DNA from: JAKACA01 sp963769255
Lineage (GTDB): Bacteria; Actinomycetota; Acidimicrobiia; Acidimicrobiales; Bog-793
Reading direction: 5' to 3'
Assembly: GCA_963769255.1 (NCBI GenBank)
Contig: CAVYKV010000003.1
Span: forward strand, 620,001-684,000
DNA: 64,000 nt
The position numbers were made by a program, and so were the translations under genes. Position 1 is the first letter of the stretch. Every line of letters starts with the position of its first letter. The notes beneath the pieces were generated by a model. The model worked only from the letters and a program-made list of their open reading frames with translations. It did no database searches and was not told the DNA's origin. Positions 56,015-63,884 of the stretch are shown here, piece after piece.

Positions 56015-56040
56015 CATCCGCGGGATAAACCGCGGGATGA
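56015..56040. repeat. Copy of the arm-end inverted motif
   Basis: ccgcggGATAAAccgcggGATGA: two ccgcgg half-sites around gataaa. The same motif with one base less closes the arm of copy D (63861-63884) and, diverged, copies B and C. Here it stands alone, just left of the 30-bp palindrome and of copy C. Confidence 0.5.
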
Positions 56041-56045
56041 AGTCA

Positions 56046-56075
56046 CCCGTACTGCCAATATATTGGCAGTACGGG
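56046..56075. promoter_or_regulatory. Perfect 30-bp palindrome upstream of the abiE-jet operon
   Basis: Half-site cccgtactgccaata (56046-56060) is followed without spacer by its exact reverse complement (56061-56075). It lies 23 bp left of tRNA-derived copy C and 136 bp upstream of the AbiEi start. It could be an operator for AbiEi, an element-end or recombination site, or a strong hairpin. Sequence alone does not choose. Confidence 0.6.
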
Positions 56076-56098
56076 CCTGTGAAATGGACTTGTACGGG

Positions 56099-56246
56099 TG
56101 GAGGTGAGCGGACTCGAACCGCCGACTTCCACGTTGCGAACGTGTTTATGGCGGACTGCGGTGAACCATCAGGGCAGGTCATCGAATCCTTCACACACCG
56201 ACAAACGGCAGTGAACGGCGGCGTCCGCGAGATGGCCGCGGGGTAA
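56099..56246 (-). repeat. tRNA-Ala(CGC) 3'-half plus conserved arm, copy C
   Basis: The same tRNA-derived core as copies B and D, followed by the arm. Exactly one 10-bp iteron unit of the three is missing here (tggcggactg, cggtgaacca), so the unit is 148 bp. The arm is more diverged than between B and D. This copy separates the defence segment from the IS21/CBS/cyclase segment. Confidence 0.83.
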
Positions 56247-56283
56247 GCGGGTCCGAATGCGAGCTGGCTCAGTGCTTCGTCCG

Positions 56284-56460
56284 TCAGCTGGCAGCGCCAG
56301 CCCGAGCACTCGACTGAGACCACTCGACGAGACGAAGGTCAGCACCGAGAGCCTCTGCGATTTTGGCCAACGTCGCGCTGCGGCCGCCGTGTCGCCCTAC
56401 ATACCGCGGAAACGTCAGTCTGCCCACGACACGGGTTGCCTCGATGTCGCCTGAGATCTC
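56284..56460 (-). pseudogene. Possible Xre-type regulator fragment
   Basis: The minus strand reads EISGDIEATRVVGRLTFPRYVGRHGGRSATLAKIAEALGADLRLVEWSQSSARAGAAS and a stop at 56284. 'GRSATLAKIAEALGADLRLV' resembles the last part of the helix-turn-helix and the following helix of Xre-family proteins. No start or N-terminal half is visible. The stretch from here to the IS21 left end (56461-56598) holds nothing I recognise. Confidence 0.35.
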
Positions 56461-56729
56461 TCTGACAGCTTCACCCCTCGTAGCCCTGGACGGTCGCCAC
56501 GACGAGGTGATTCTCCAGGTCCTGGGAGGGCGATGAACTCCAGGACAGCGCGAACGAGGCGCCTACTGCAGCCCGGAAAAAGGAGCCAGCAACACCGATG
56601 TCGCCGCCGCCTGAATACTGACCCCCCATCACCGGTCGAAAACTGACCCCCCTCTCCGGGATCCACCACTTTCCGTGGTTTGGACTCGATCCTGGCTCGG
56701 CCGACATCGGCTCGAGCGGGAGAAGGAAT

Positions 56730-57941
56730 GTGATCGACGTGGAGGAATGGGCAGAGATCAGAAGGCTGCACCGGGCTGAGAAGATGGGGATCAAGGCGAT
56801 CGCCCGCAGGCTCGGTTTGGCGCGCAACACCGTTCGGACGGCACTTCGCTCAGACGAGGCGCCGAGCTACGTGCGGGAGGGTCGGGGCTCGGCCGTGGAT
56901 GCCTTCGAGCCGGCCATCCGCCGGTTGCTGGCGCTGACACCGGACATGCCGGCGACGGTCGTGGCCGAGCGCATCGGCTGGACGCGTGGCATCACAGTGC
57001 TTCGCGAGCGGGTGGCCGACCTGCGACCGGCCTATGCGGTGCCGGAGGCCTTCGGGCGCACCGAATACAAGGCGGGCGAGCTGTGTCAGTGGGACCTGTG
57101 GTTCCCGCCCTACGACATCCCCGTCGGCTTCGGTCAGACGGCCGTGCTGCCCGTGCTCGTCGGGGTGCCCTGCTACTCGCGCTGGATCCTCGCTCGCATG
57201 ATCGGCTCGAAGGAGTCGGCCGACGTCCTCGGCGGCCATCTCGGCCTTCTCATCGAGCTCGGCAAGGTGCCGAAGATGGGCGTCTACGACGGCGAGCCGG
57301 CCATCTCCATCCGGCGGGGCAAGCGCCTCATCTACACCGAGGACTATCTGCGACTGAAAGGCACCTTGGGCATGGGCTCGATCGTGCTCGCCAAGGGACA
57401 CCCAGAACGAAAGGGGGTGGTGGAGCGGGCAAACGGCTACCTCGAGACGAGCTTCATGCCGGGACGGACCTTTGGCGACCGTGACGACTTCAACACCCAG
57501 CTCGGCGACTGGCTCGACAACACCGCCAACTTGAGGGTGCACTCGGGTCTCAGGTGCCGGCCGTCTGAGCGCATCGACGAGGACCTCGCCGCCATGATGA
57601 GCCTCCCGCCGGTGCTGCCCGACATGGACTGGCACCACGACCTGCGGCTGCCGTCGGACCACTGGGTACGCCATCAGACCAACGACTACTCCGTGCATCC
57701 GAAAGCAGTCGGTCGCCGCATCCATGTCAGAGCCGACGACGACCGCATCACCGTCACCCTCGGCAAGGAGGTCGTCGCCAACCACGAGCGGGTTCTGGCG
57801 AGCCACGTCACCATCACCGACCCGGCCCATGACCGGGCCCGAGAAGCCGCCCGGGCGCTGCGGTCTGCACCGAAGCCGTCTGGCGACGAGGTCGAGATCC
57901 GCGACCTCGCCGTCTACGACCGGGTCACGGGTGCGGCATGA
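56730..57941 (+). CDS. istA: IS21 family transposase IstA
   Basis: A 403-residue DDE transposase. The N-terminal helix-turn-helix reads RRLHRAEKMGIKAIARRLGLARNTVRTAL. The catalytic core has CQWDLWFPP (first Asp), MGVYDGEPAI (second Asp; the usual D-N is D-G here) and HPERKGVVERANGYLETSF (Glu). The C-terminal beta-barrel region has DYSVHPKAVGRRIHVRADDDRITV. GTG start at 56730 with AGAAGGA just upstream. Its stop overlaps the istB start as ATGA. It binds the multiple end repeats and joins the element to target DNA with help from IstB. Confidence 0.95.
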   Translation: MIDVEEWAEIRRLHRAEKMGIKAIARRLGLARNTVRTALRSDEAPSYVREGRGSAVDAFEPAIRRLLALTPDMPATVVAERIGWTRGITVLRERVADLRPAYAVPEAFGRTEYKAGELCQWDLWFPPYDIPVGFGQTAVLPVLVGVPCYSRWILARMIGSKESADVLGGHLGLLIELGKVPKMGVYDGEPAISIRRGKRLIYTEDYLRLKGTLGMGSIVLAKGHPERKGVVERANGYLETSFMPGRTFGDRDDFNTQLGDWLDNTANLRVHSGLRCRPSERIDEDLAAMMSLPPVLPDMDWHHDLRLPSDHWVRHQTNDYSVHPKAVGRRIHVRADDDRITVTLGKEVVANHERVLASHVTITDPAHDRAREAARALRSAPKPSGDEVEIRDLAVYDRVTGAA

Positions 57942-58702
57942 CGAGTGCCCGTGATCTCGCCTACCTGTGTAGGGAGCTGAAGGCGCCATCGATGCTGGCA
58001 GGCGTCGAGCGACTGGCAGAGCGCGCCCGGGCAGATGTCTGGAGCCACGAGGACTTCCTCGCCGCCTGCCTCGAGCGGGAGGTGTCCTCCCGCCAGTCCC
58101 ACGGTGGTGAGGCCCGCATCGCCGCCGCCCGCTTCCCGGCCCGAAAGACACTGGAGGACTTCGACTTCGAGCACCAGCGCAGCGTGCGCTCTGACGTCGT
58201 GGCCCACCTCGGTGCTCTCGACTTCATCGAGGCACGCTCCAACGCGGTGTTCCTCGGACCACCTGGCACCGGAAAGAGTCATCTCTCCATCGCCCTCGGC
58301 ATCCGTGCGTGTCTTGCCGGCCACCGCGTGGCCTTCGCTACGGCTTCGCAGTGGGTGGACCGCCTCGGGGCAGCTCATGACGCCGGCAGGCTGCAGGACG
58401 AGCTCCGCCGCCTCGGGCGTTACCCGCTCGTCGTGATTGACGAAGTTGGCTACATCCCCTTCCAGGGCGAGGCGGCCAACCTGTTCTTCCAGCTGGTGTC
58501 GTCGAGATACGAGCGGGCGAGTGTGATCGTCAGCTCGAACAAAGCCTTCAGTCGCTGGGGCGAGGTCTTCGGAGACGACACCGTGGCGGCCGCCATGATC
58601 GACCGGCTCGTCCATCACGCCGAGGTCATCAACCTGAAAGGCGACAGCTACAGACTGAAGGGGCGCGACCTCGGAAGGGTGCCCGGTGAGGATGACAGCT
58701 GA
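57938..58702 (+). CDS. istB: IS21 family helper ATPase IstB
   Basis: A 254-residue AAA+ ATPase of the DnaC/IstB group. Walker A is FLGPPGTGKSHLSIALG, Walker B is YPLVVIDEVGYIPFQ, and sensor 1 is VIVSSNKAFSRWGEVFGDD, followed by AAMIDRLVHHAEVINLKGDSYRL. IstB assembles on DNA and directs IstA to the target. It starts ATG 57938 coupled to istA. There are 98 bp between its stop and the start of the right-end repeats. Confidence 0.95.
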   Translation: MTSARDLAYLCRELKAPSMLAGVERLAERARADVWSHEDFLAACLEREVSSRQSHGGEARIAAARFPARKTLEDFDFEHQRSVRSDVVAHLGALDFIEARSNAVFLGPPGTGKSHLSIALGIRACLAGHRVAFATASQWVDRLGAAHDAGRLQDELRRLGRYPLVVIDEVGYIPFQGEAANLFFQLVSSRYERASVIVSSNKAFSRWGEVFGDDTVAAAMIDRLVHHAEVINLKGDSYRLKGRDLGRVPGEDDS

Positions 58703-58920
58703 GCCTGCGGACCGGCGCAGACCAATCGCCGGCCAGCCACCGAGGAGGTGACGCCGCTCGCCAAATGACCACGCAGTGCGGTCGGTGGTCCCGGGGAAAG
58801 GGTCAATATTCGACCGGTGGAAAGGGGTCAGTTTTCGGCCGGTGTTGACACACCGAGACCTGTCGCTCCGCAAGTAGGCTTCGTGGGTTGAAGTCTTGTC
58901 GTCGGACCGGGGGGTGGACG

Positions 58921-59355
58921 ATGAAGCAGATCTCCGCAGTACTAAAGAGCAAGGGCTCGTCAGTGACAACGATCGGCCCAGACGCGACCGTGGCGGCGGC
59001 GGTGGCGGAGCTGGCGCGGCGAAACGTCGGTGCCTTAGTCGTGTCGAGCGACGGTCGGACAGTTGAGGGAATCGTCTCCGAACGAGACGTCACACGCGCG
59101 CTTGACAGCTTCGGAGGCGCGCTGCTTGACAAACCGATCCGGATGATCATGACGAGCGAGGTACGAACTGCCTCTCCTGATGAGAACATCGAGTCCCTCG
59201 CGGTCATGATGACCGAGTACCGCATCCGTCACGTCCCCGTACTCCAGGACGGAGTTCTGGTCGGAATCATCAGTGTCGGCGATGTCGTGAAGAGCCGCAT
59301 CGAAGAGCTGGAGGAAGACAGAGACGCTTTGCTCCAGTACATACAGGCCCGGTAG
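58921..59355 (+). CDS. Two-CBS-domain protein
   Basis: A 144-residue protein consisting of one Bateman module: CBS1 (TTIGPDATVAAAVAELARRNVGALVVSSDGRTVEGIVSERDVTRAL) and CBS2 (VRTASPDENIESLAVMMTEYRIRHVPVLQDGVLVGIISVGDVVKSRIEELEEDRDALLQYI). Such modules bind adenine nucleotides and regulate partner proteins. ATG 58921 has a G-rich ribosome site (ggggggtgg). It begins 71 bp right of the IS21 end. Partner unknown. Confidence 0.88.
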   Translation: MKQISAVLKSKGSSVTTIGPDATVAAAVAELARRNVGALVVSSDGRTVEGIVSERDVTRALDSFGGALLDKPIRMIMTSEVRTASPDENIESLAVMMTEYRIRHVPVLQDGVLVGIISVGDVVKSRIEELEEDRDALLQYIQAR

Positions 59356-59439
59356 CGCGACAGGCCGCCTTGGCGAGGAACGCGTTTTAGACGTTCCGCA
59401 GCACCGACGAATGTCGAGGCGCCGCCTCTGCGCTGGCCT

Positions 59440-59640
59440 CTTAGCTCGAGAACGCGTGCACTCGTTACGACGCGCACTCGCTCGCCGGCCGTGACGTCAC
59501 CCGGACGTTCAAGCGCCGTAAGGATGCCGATCCGTACGCCGCAACGATCGAAGCTGACAGGCTCCGAGGCATCGTGGTAGATCCGGGGCGCGCGACGATG
59601 ACAGTCCTCGAAGGCCAGGAGCCGCACGTTTACGCAGGTA
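59440..59640 (+). pseudogene. Tyrosine integrase remnant (N-terminal arm-binding part)
   Basis: The + strand reads RDVTRTFKRRKDADPYAATIEADRLRGIVVDPGRATMTVLE. This is the N-terminal pattern of phage-type tyrosine integrases ('GR..S.TF.RK.DAE.....E..K..G..VDP'), the arm-DNA-binding domain. No core or catalytic R-H-R-Y domain follows; the sequence passes into the recombinase remnant at 59650. It supports a mobile-element origin for this segment. Confidence 0.55.
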
Positions 59641-59649
59641 GATGGCCCT

Positions 59650-60062
59650 TTGCTCTGCGTGGCCGCCCTGGGGACGGTGCTACGGCAGCGGCCAGGCGAG
59701 CCGCCTGTTCATCCGACCGACCCGATCGTCGCCTCTCTTCCAGTCCAGCGACGTCTTGCTCCCAGCGAGGTGGCCGAGCTGGTCGCGCTTACCGTCGGGG
59801 TGTCCCGGTGGAGGACTTGGCGGCGTCGTTCCGGGTGAACCGGACGACGTTCCTCGTGCACGTCCGGCGCCACGGCGTCCCCAAGCGGGATCGCCGAGCG
59901 CTGCAGGGCGGTGAGGTGGACCAGGCCGCCCGGCTCTACGCCGGGGGCCAGTCAGGTCATCCTGTTCTGGGGCCCCACCGACCTTCGGAGTCGCTCGCGA
60001 CAGCAAGCACCTTGGTATGCCCGCAGGCGGATCGCCTACCGGACAGCCCTCGGCACACCTAA
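59650..60062 (+). pseudogene. Serine-recombinase C-terminal remnant, frameshifted
   Basis: Two frames join: RQRPGEPPVHPTDPIVASLPVQRRLAPSEVAELVAL, then (after a missing base near 59790) YRRGVPVEDLAASFRVNRTTFLVHVRRHGVPKRDRRALQGGEVDQAARLYAGGQS. The second part is a resolvase-type helix-turn-helix that occurs at the C-terminus of actinobacterial recombinases. The catalytic N-terminal domain is absent and the downstream end is scrambled. The shift here is -1, unlike the +1 shifts elsewhere, which is consistent with true decay. Confidence 0.55.
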
Positions 60063-60288
60063 GGCACGAGAGCACAGACCGCCGAGTAGGACGCACTGCA
60101 CTCGGTGGGCCCCGGAGGCCCCGCCGGCGATCTGTCTCTTACGACCGCCGGCACCGAGGCAGAGGGAGCTCACGGCACGCGGCCCCCAGGGGCTTCCCCA
60201 TGACCAAGAACTGCGAGAGCCCGGCGTCGTCGATCGATGAGCTGCCATGATCACTCCGTGGCATGTGACGGGGGTGGAGCGAGAGACG

Positions 60289-60591
60289 ATGAGCGATACA
60301 CGCAGCACCGGGTTCACCTCGGTGTCGGTTCCCGATGGCTACGTCCGGTACATGTTGCCGCAGCTGTTCGAGCCGTGCGCCGTGGAACTGGTGTCCAAGA
60401 TCGGCTTGCACCCAGGCCAGTCTGTTCTGGACGTTGCGAGTGGCCTAGGCCCCGTCGCCCGTCTGGCCGCCGCCGCCGTCGGCCCAACCGGGCGAGTAGT
60501 GGCACCAATGACCGAGCCCGACGTGAACAAGCACTACCCAGCCGCGGTGGCCGGGGCTCACACGGCGGGGAGTGCTCGTCCCCTGGGTTGA
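60289..60591 (+). pseudogene. SAM-dependent methyltransferase, N-terminal fragment
   Basis: ATG 60289 begins SDTRSTGFTSVSVPDGYVRYMLPQLFEPCAVELVSKIGLHPGQSVLDVASGLGPVARLAAAAVGPTGRVVA. This is the start of a class I methyltransferase, with motif I VLDVASGLGPVA. After VGPTGRVVA the family sequence stops and about 30 unrelated residues run to a stop. The rest of the enzyme is missing, so it is a 3'-truncated gene. The cyclase gene starts 57 bp further on. Confidence 0.65.
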
Positions 60592-60648
60592 GTGGTGTGA
60601 GAGGATCGGCGCTGAGCCTGCGGGCGAGGGCGGGATAGCGTCTGGGTC

Positions 60649-63105
60649 GTGGAGTCCGGGGTGCGACATCTTCCGAGTGGCACGGTCACGATGCTGTTCA
60701 CCGACGTGGAGGGGTCGACGCGCTTGTTAAACGAGCTCGGTCCCGTGCGATACGCCAGCGTATTGATGGCGCATCGTGAACGGCTTCGTTTTGTCGCGGA
60801 TGCCCACGGCGGGGTGGAGATGGGGACGGAGGGCGATGCGTTCTTCTTCGTGTTCCAGAGCGCACGCGAAGGTCTGGCGGCTGCAGGGGAGATGCAGTCG
60901 GCGCTCGCGGATGGGCCGTTGCGCGTTCGCATGGGGGTCCATTCGGGTGAGGTCCTTCTCGCCGGAGGCGACTATTTCGGGATGGCCGTCCACAAGGCGG
61001 CGCGGATCTCCTCGGCTGCGCACGGCGGGCAGGTCGTCGTCTCGGCGCAGACCCGGGCGCTTGCGGACGTCGCGCTGCAGGACCTCGGGGAGCACCGGCT
61101 CAAGGACCTGGCCGCGCCGGAGCGCCTGTTTCAGCTGGGTGACGCGACGTTCCCGCCGCTGAGGACGCTGCGCCATGTTCATCTGCCGGTGCAGGCAACT
61201 CCACTGCTCGGTCGTGAGCAAGAACTCGCGGAGCTGCTCGAGCTGGCCGACAGTCACCGCCTCGTGACGTTGACCGGGACGGGGGGTACAGGGAAGACGC
61301 GGCTGGCGCTCGCGCTCGCGGCGGAGCTCGCGGACCGTTATGCCGACGGGGTGTGGTGGGTACCTCTGGCGATGGCAACCGACCCAGCGGTCGTGGTGCC
61401 GACGATCGCAGACGCGGTGGGTGCAGGTGAGGATCTCGCGAGTTATCTGGGCCATCGGTCGCTGCTGCTGGTCCTTGACAACCTGGAGCAGGTGATCGAT
61501 GCCGCTCCCCTGGTCGGCGAGTTGCTCGCGTCTGCGCCCGGGTGTGCGGCGATCGCCACCAGCCGCGAGAGGCTTGCGATCTCGGGTGAACAAGAGTACC
61601 CCGTTCCGCCTCTGTCACATGCGGGCGCCGTCGAGTTGTTCACCGCCCGCGCGCGACAGGTGAAACCGAGCTTTGAGCCGAGCGTGGCCGTTGATGCGAT
61701 CTGTGCTCGCCTCGATCGTCTGCCGCTGGCGCTCGAGCTCGCCGCGACGCGCGTCAAAATTCTCTCCGAGGGCCAGCTCCTGACGAGGCTGGAGCAGCGG
61801 CTGCCGCTGCTGGCGGGCGGCGGGCGCGACCTTCCCGCGCGTCAGGCGACGATGCGCGCCACGATCGCCTGGAGCTATGACCTGTTGAGCGAGCCCGAGC
61901 AGCGTTTGTTTGCCAGGCTGGGGGTCTTCGTCGGCAGTTTTGAGCTCGAGGCCGCCGAACGGATCTGTGACGCGAAGCTTGACGACTTGCAGTCGCTCGT
62001 CGATAAGAGCCTGCTCCGCGAGGGTGATAGCGGCCGCTTCTTCCTCTTGGAGACAACCCGCGAATACGCGCTCGAGCAGCTCGATGCGAGCGAAGACCAG
62101 GACGACGTCCGGGGTCGGCACGCCCGCTGGTACTTCGCGCTTGGCATCGCCGCCGGCCACCGAGGCGTGGGGCGGGCGGAAGCTCTGACCCGCCTGCGGC
62201 AGGACGCTGGCAATGTCAGCCTCGCTCTCGCTTGGGCGCTCGAGCACGACGTCGCGGCGGGCTTGCCGCTCGCGGACTCAGTGTTCTACACCTGGTTGGG
62301 AGCCGGCCGTGACCGCGAGCTCAGGCTCTGGTTCGAGCGCGCGCTGGCGGATCCGAGCGTGTTCTCACCCAGCCAGCGAGCCGACGTGCTCGCCGGCCTC
62401 GGCATCACCCTCGTTTACACCGACACACCCGCCCCGGCGCGGACTGCACTGACCGAGGCGCTGACGCTCTGTCGAGAAGTCGGGGACGAGCGCAAGGAGG
62501 CAGACGTGCTCTTGCGCCTCGGCGGCGTTGAGTTTGTCGCCGGCTCGCCCGCGGAGAGCCTCAAATGGTCAGAGCAGGCACTGGAGATCTACGAGCGACT
62601 CGACGACGTAGCCGGGATCGCCCGTGCGGTCTTCTACCTCGCCGAGGGACTCCGAGACACCGGCGAGTTCGAGCGATCGGCCGAGCTGTATCAACGTTCC
62701 ATCGAGAGCCGGCGCGAGCACGGTCTCGGCAGTGTCTCCGCCCTGCTCCACAGTCTCGGTGACCTCTACCTCGACAAGGGGGACCTCGCATCCGCGGAGC
62801 GCTCCTACAACGAGGCGCTCGCACTCGCATCAGAAGAGGACGACGTGCGGCTGCAGGCATACTGCCTCGCCGGCCTCGCCTGCGTGGCGGCACAGAACGA
62901 CGACGCGACCACAGCGGGCCGGCTGTGGGCACTCGCCGAGCGGATCGAGCAGCAGATCGGCTTCAGGATGCTGCACGCCGAACGTGTCCGATACGAGCGG
63001 ACCCTCACCCCTGCGCTGAGCGAGGAGGGCGAGTACCGCGCGGGCGTCGCGGACGCTTCCCAACTCAACCCGCTCACCGCAGTCGCCGACCTCCTCCGTC
63101 GCTGA
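60649..63105 (+). CDS. Class III nucleotidyl cyclase - NB-ARC ATPase - TPR signalling protein
   Basis: An 818-residue multidomain protein. The N-terminal adenylate/guanylate cyclase domain (about 8-165) has the metal-binding TMLFTDVEGSTRLLNELG and GDAFFFVFQSA, then VRMGVHSGEVLLAGGDYFGMAVHKAARISSAAHGGQ. An NB-ARC/AAA domain (about 185-470) follows with Walker A TLTGTGGTGKTRLALALA, Walker B SLLLVLDNLEQV, and ATSRERLAISGE. From about 530, TPR-like helices fill the C-terminus (EALTLCREVGDERKEADVLLRLGGVEF and the following repeats). GTG start at 60649. The family is common in actinobacteria as putative sensor-regulators; the signal is unknown. Confidence 0.9.
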   Translation: MESGVRHLPSGTVTMLFTDVEGSTRLLNELGPVRYASVLMAHRERLRFVADAHGGVEMGTEGDAFFFVFQSAREGLAAAGEMQSALADGPLRVRMGVHSGEVLLAGGDYFGMAVHKAARISSAAHGGQVVVSAQTRALADVALQDLGEHRLKDLAAPERLFQLGDATFPPLRTLRHVHLPVQATPLLGREQELAELLELADSHRLVTLTGTGGTGKTRLALALAAELADRYADGVWWVPLAMATDPAVVVPTIADAVGAGEDLASYLGHRSLLLVLDNLEQVIDAAPLVGELLASAPGCAAIATSRERLAISGEQEYPVPPLSHAGAVELFTARARQVKPSFEPSVAVDAICARLDRLPLALELAATRVKILSEGQLLTRLEQRLPLLAGGGRDLPARQATMRATIAWSYDLLSEPEQRLFARLGVFVGSFELEAAERICDAKLDDLQSLVDKSLLREGDSGRFFLLETTREYALEQLDASEDQDDVRGRHARWYFALGIAAGHRGVGRAEALTRLRQDAGNVSLALAWALEHDVAAGLPLADSVFYTWLGAGRDRELRLWFERALADPSVFSPSQRADVLAGLGITLVYTDTPAPARTALTEALTLCREVGDERKEADVLLRLGGVEFVAGSPAESLKWSEQALEIYERLDDVAGIARAVFYLAEGLRDTGEFERSAELYQRSIESRREHGLGSVSALLHSLGDLYLDKGDLASAERSYNEALALASEEDDVRLQAYCLAGLACVAAQNDDATTAGRLWALAERIEQQIGFRMLHAERVRYERTLTPALSEEGEYRAGVADASQLNPLTAVADLLRR

Positions 63106-63723
63106 CAAGTCAGCATTCGCAAGGCAGAAACCGGGGTGAACATCCGCGACTCTGATTGTGCTGGTCGGCGGTCTTTCCATCGAGAACCTCCGGAAGCTCC
63201 GCCGGATCATGCTCGACGCCGGTGGGCCTCGAAGGGAGCGCTACCAGGTCGCGCTCAAGTTGCTCTCGAAAACCCACGTGCACGCATGAGGCCGGTTCGA
63301 CCCGGGCGGTCGGCCGCCAAGATGTGAGTCTTAACGCGCTCAGAACAACTGATCTGGTACACGCTACGGCCGACGCGACCGAGACCGCCGAGGAGCGCAG
63401 AGCGACGGTGATGCGCTCCCTTCGCGACGGCTGGATGATGCATAACCGTCTCTTACCGAATTCTGCGAGCCTGATTATCGGTGACCACCGGCTAGCGCGC
63501 CATGGCGGCGCCATCGCGAAAGCGTGCACGCGCCATACCGCTGAACAGCTCCTCCCCCCACCTTCGACGCGCTCCCCAACCGCCGCGGCCTATGCTGCAT
63601 ACGGCAGAGGGTGATCACTCTCCACCGAGATTGATCACCGATGATCAGAGCAAGCTGATTCGCTCAATGCGGGGACCAGCCAGTTCGTCACGTTCGCAAC
63701 AGAGAAGTCGCCGAACCTGGTCC
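63106..63723. other. Stretch without recognisable gene
   Basis: Several short open frames are present on both strands, but none matches a family I know and none has a convincing ribosome site. It contains tgatcactc/gattgatcaccgatgatca near 63612-63650, a cluster of gatca motifs. It closes the segment between the cyclase gene and copy D. Confidence 0.5.
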
Positions 63724-63884
63724 TGGTGGAGGTGAGCGGACTCGAACCGCCGACTTCCACGTTGCGAACGTGTTTACGGCGGGCTTCGGCGGACTCTGGT
63801 GAACTATCACGGCAGGTCAGCGAGTTATCCACACGCTGGCGGACGGGTGCGAACGGCGGCGTCCGCGGGATAACCGCGGGATGA
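63724..63884 (-). repeat. tRNA-Ala(CGC) 3'-half plus conserved arm, copy D
   Basis: The core, with encoded CCA (63724-63726), is followed by the arm with three iterons (cggcgggctt, cggcggactc, tggtgaacta) and ends with two ccgcgg half-sites (tccgcgggataaccgcggga). Unit length from the discriminator base is 158 bp, equal to copy B. No 5' tRNA half is found in the 115 bp that remain in the window, so a complete tRNA would have to lie further right. Confidence 0.85.

Larger units (their letters stand above)
56599..58850 (+). mobile_element. Intact IS21-family insertion sequence with 6-bp target duplication
   Basis: A 2252-bp element with istA and istB. The ends are related inverted repeats beginning TGTC: left TGTCGCCGCCGCCTGAATAC, right (complement) TGTCAACACCGGCCGAAAAC. 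Inside each end the block GAAnACTGACCCC or a variant recurs at least twice, as is usual for the multiple transposase sites of IS21. CACCGA flanks it on both sides (56593-56598 and 58851-58856), a 6-bp target duplication. Both genes are uninterrupted, so the element may be active and the insertion recent. It falls in non-coding sequence to the right of copy C. Confidence 0.9.

Noticed and set aside
56730..58702. Programmed frameshift between istA and istB
   Set aside because: Each gene has its own start. The overlap is a simple ATGA coupling.
63156..63614. Open frame of 152 residues after the cyclase gene
   Set aside because: No family resemblance, no ribosome site, and composition like non-coding DNA of this window.
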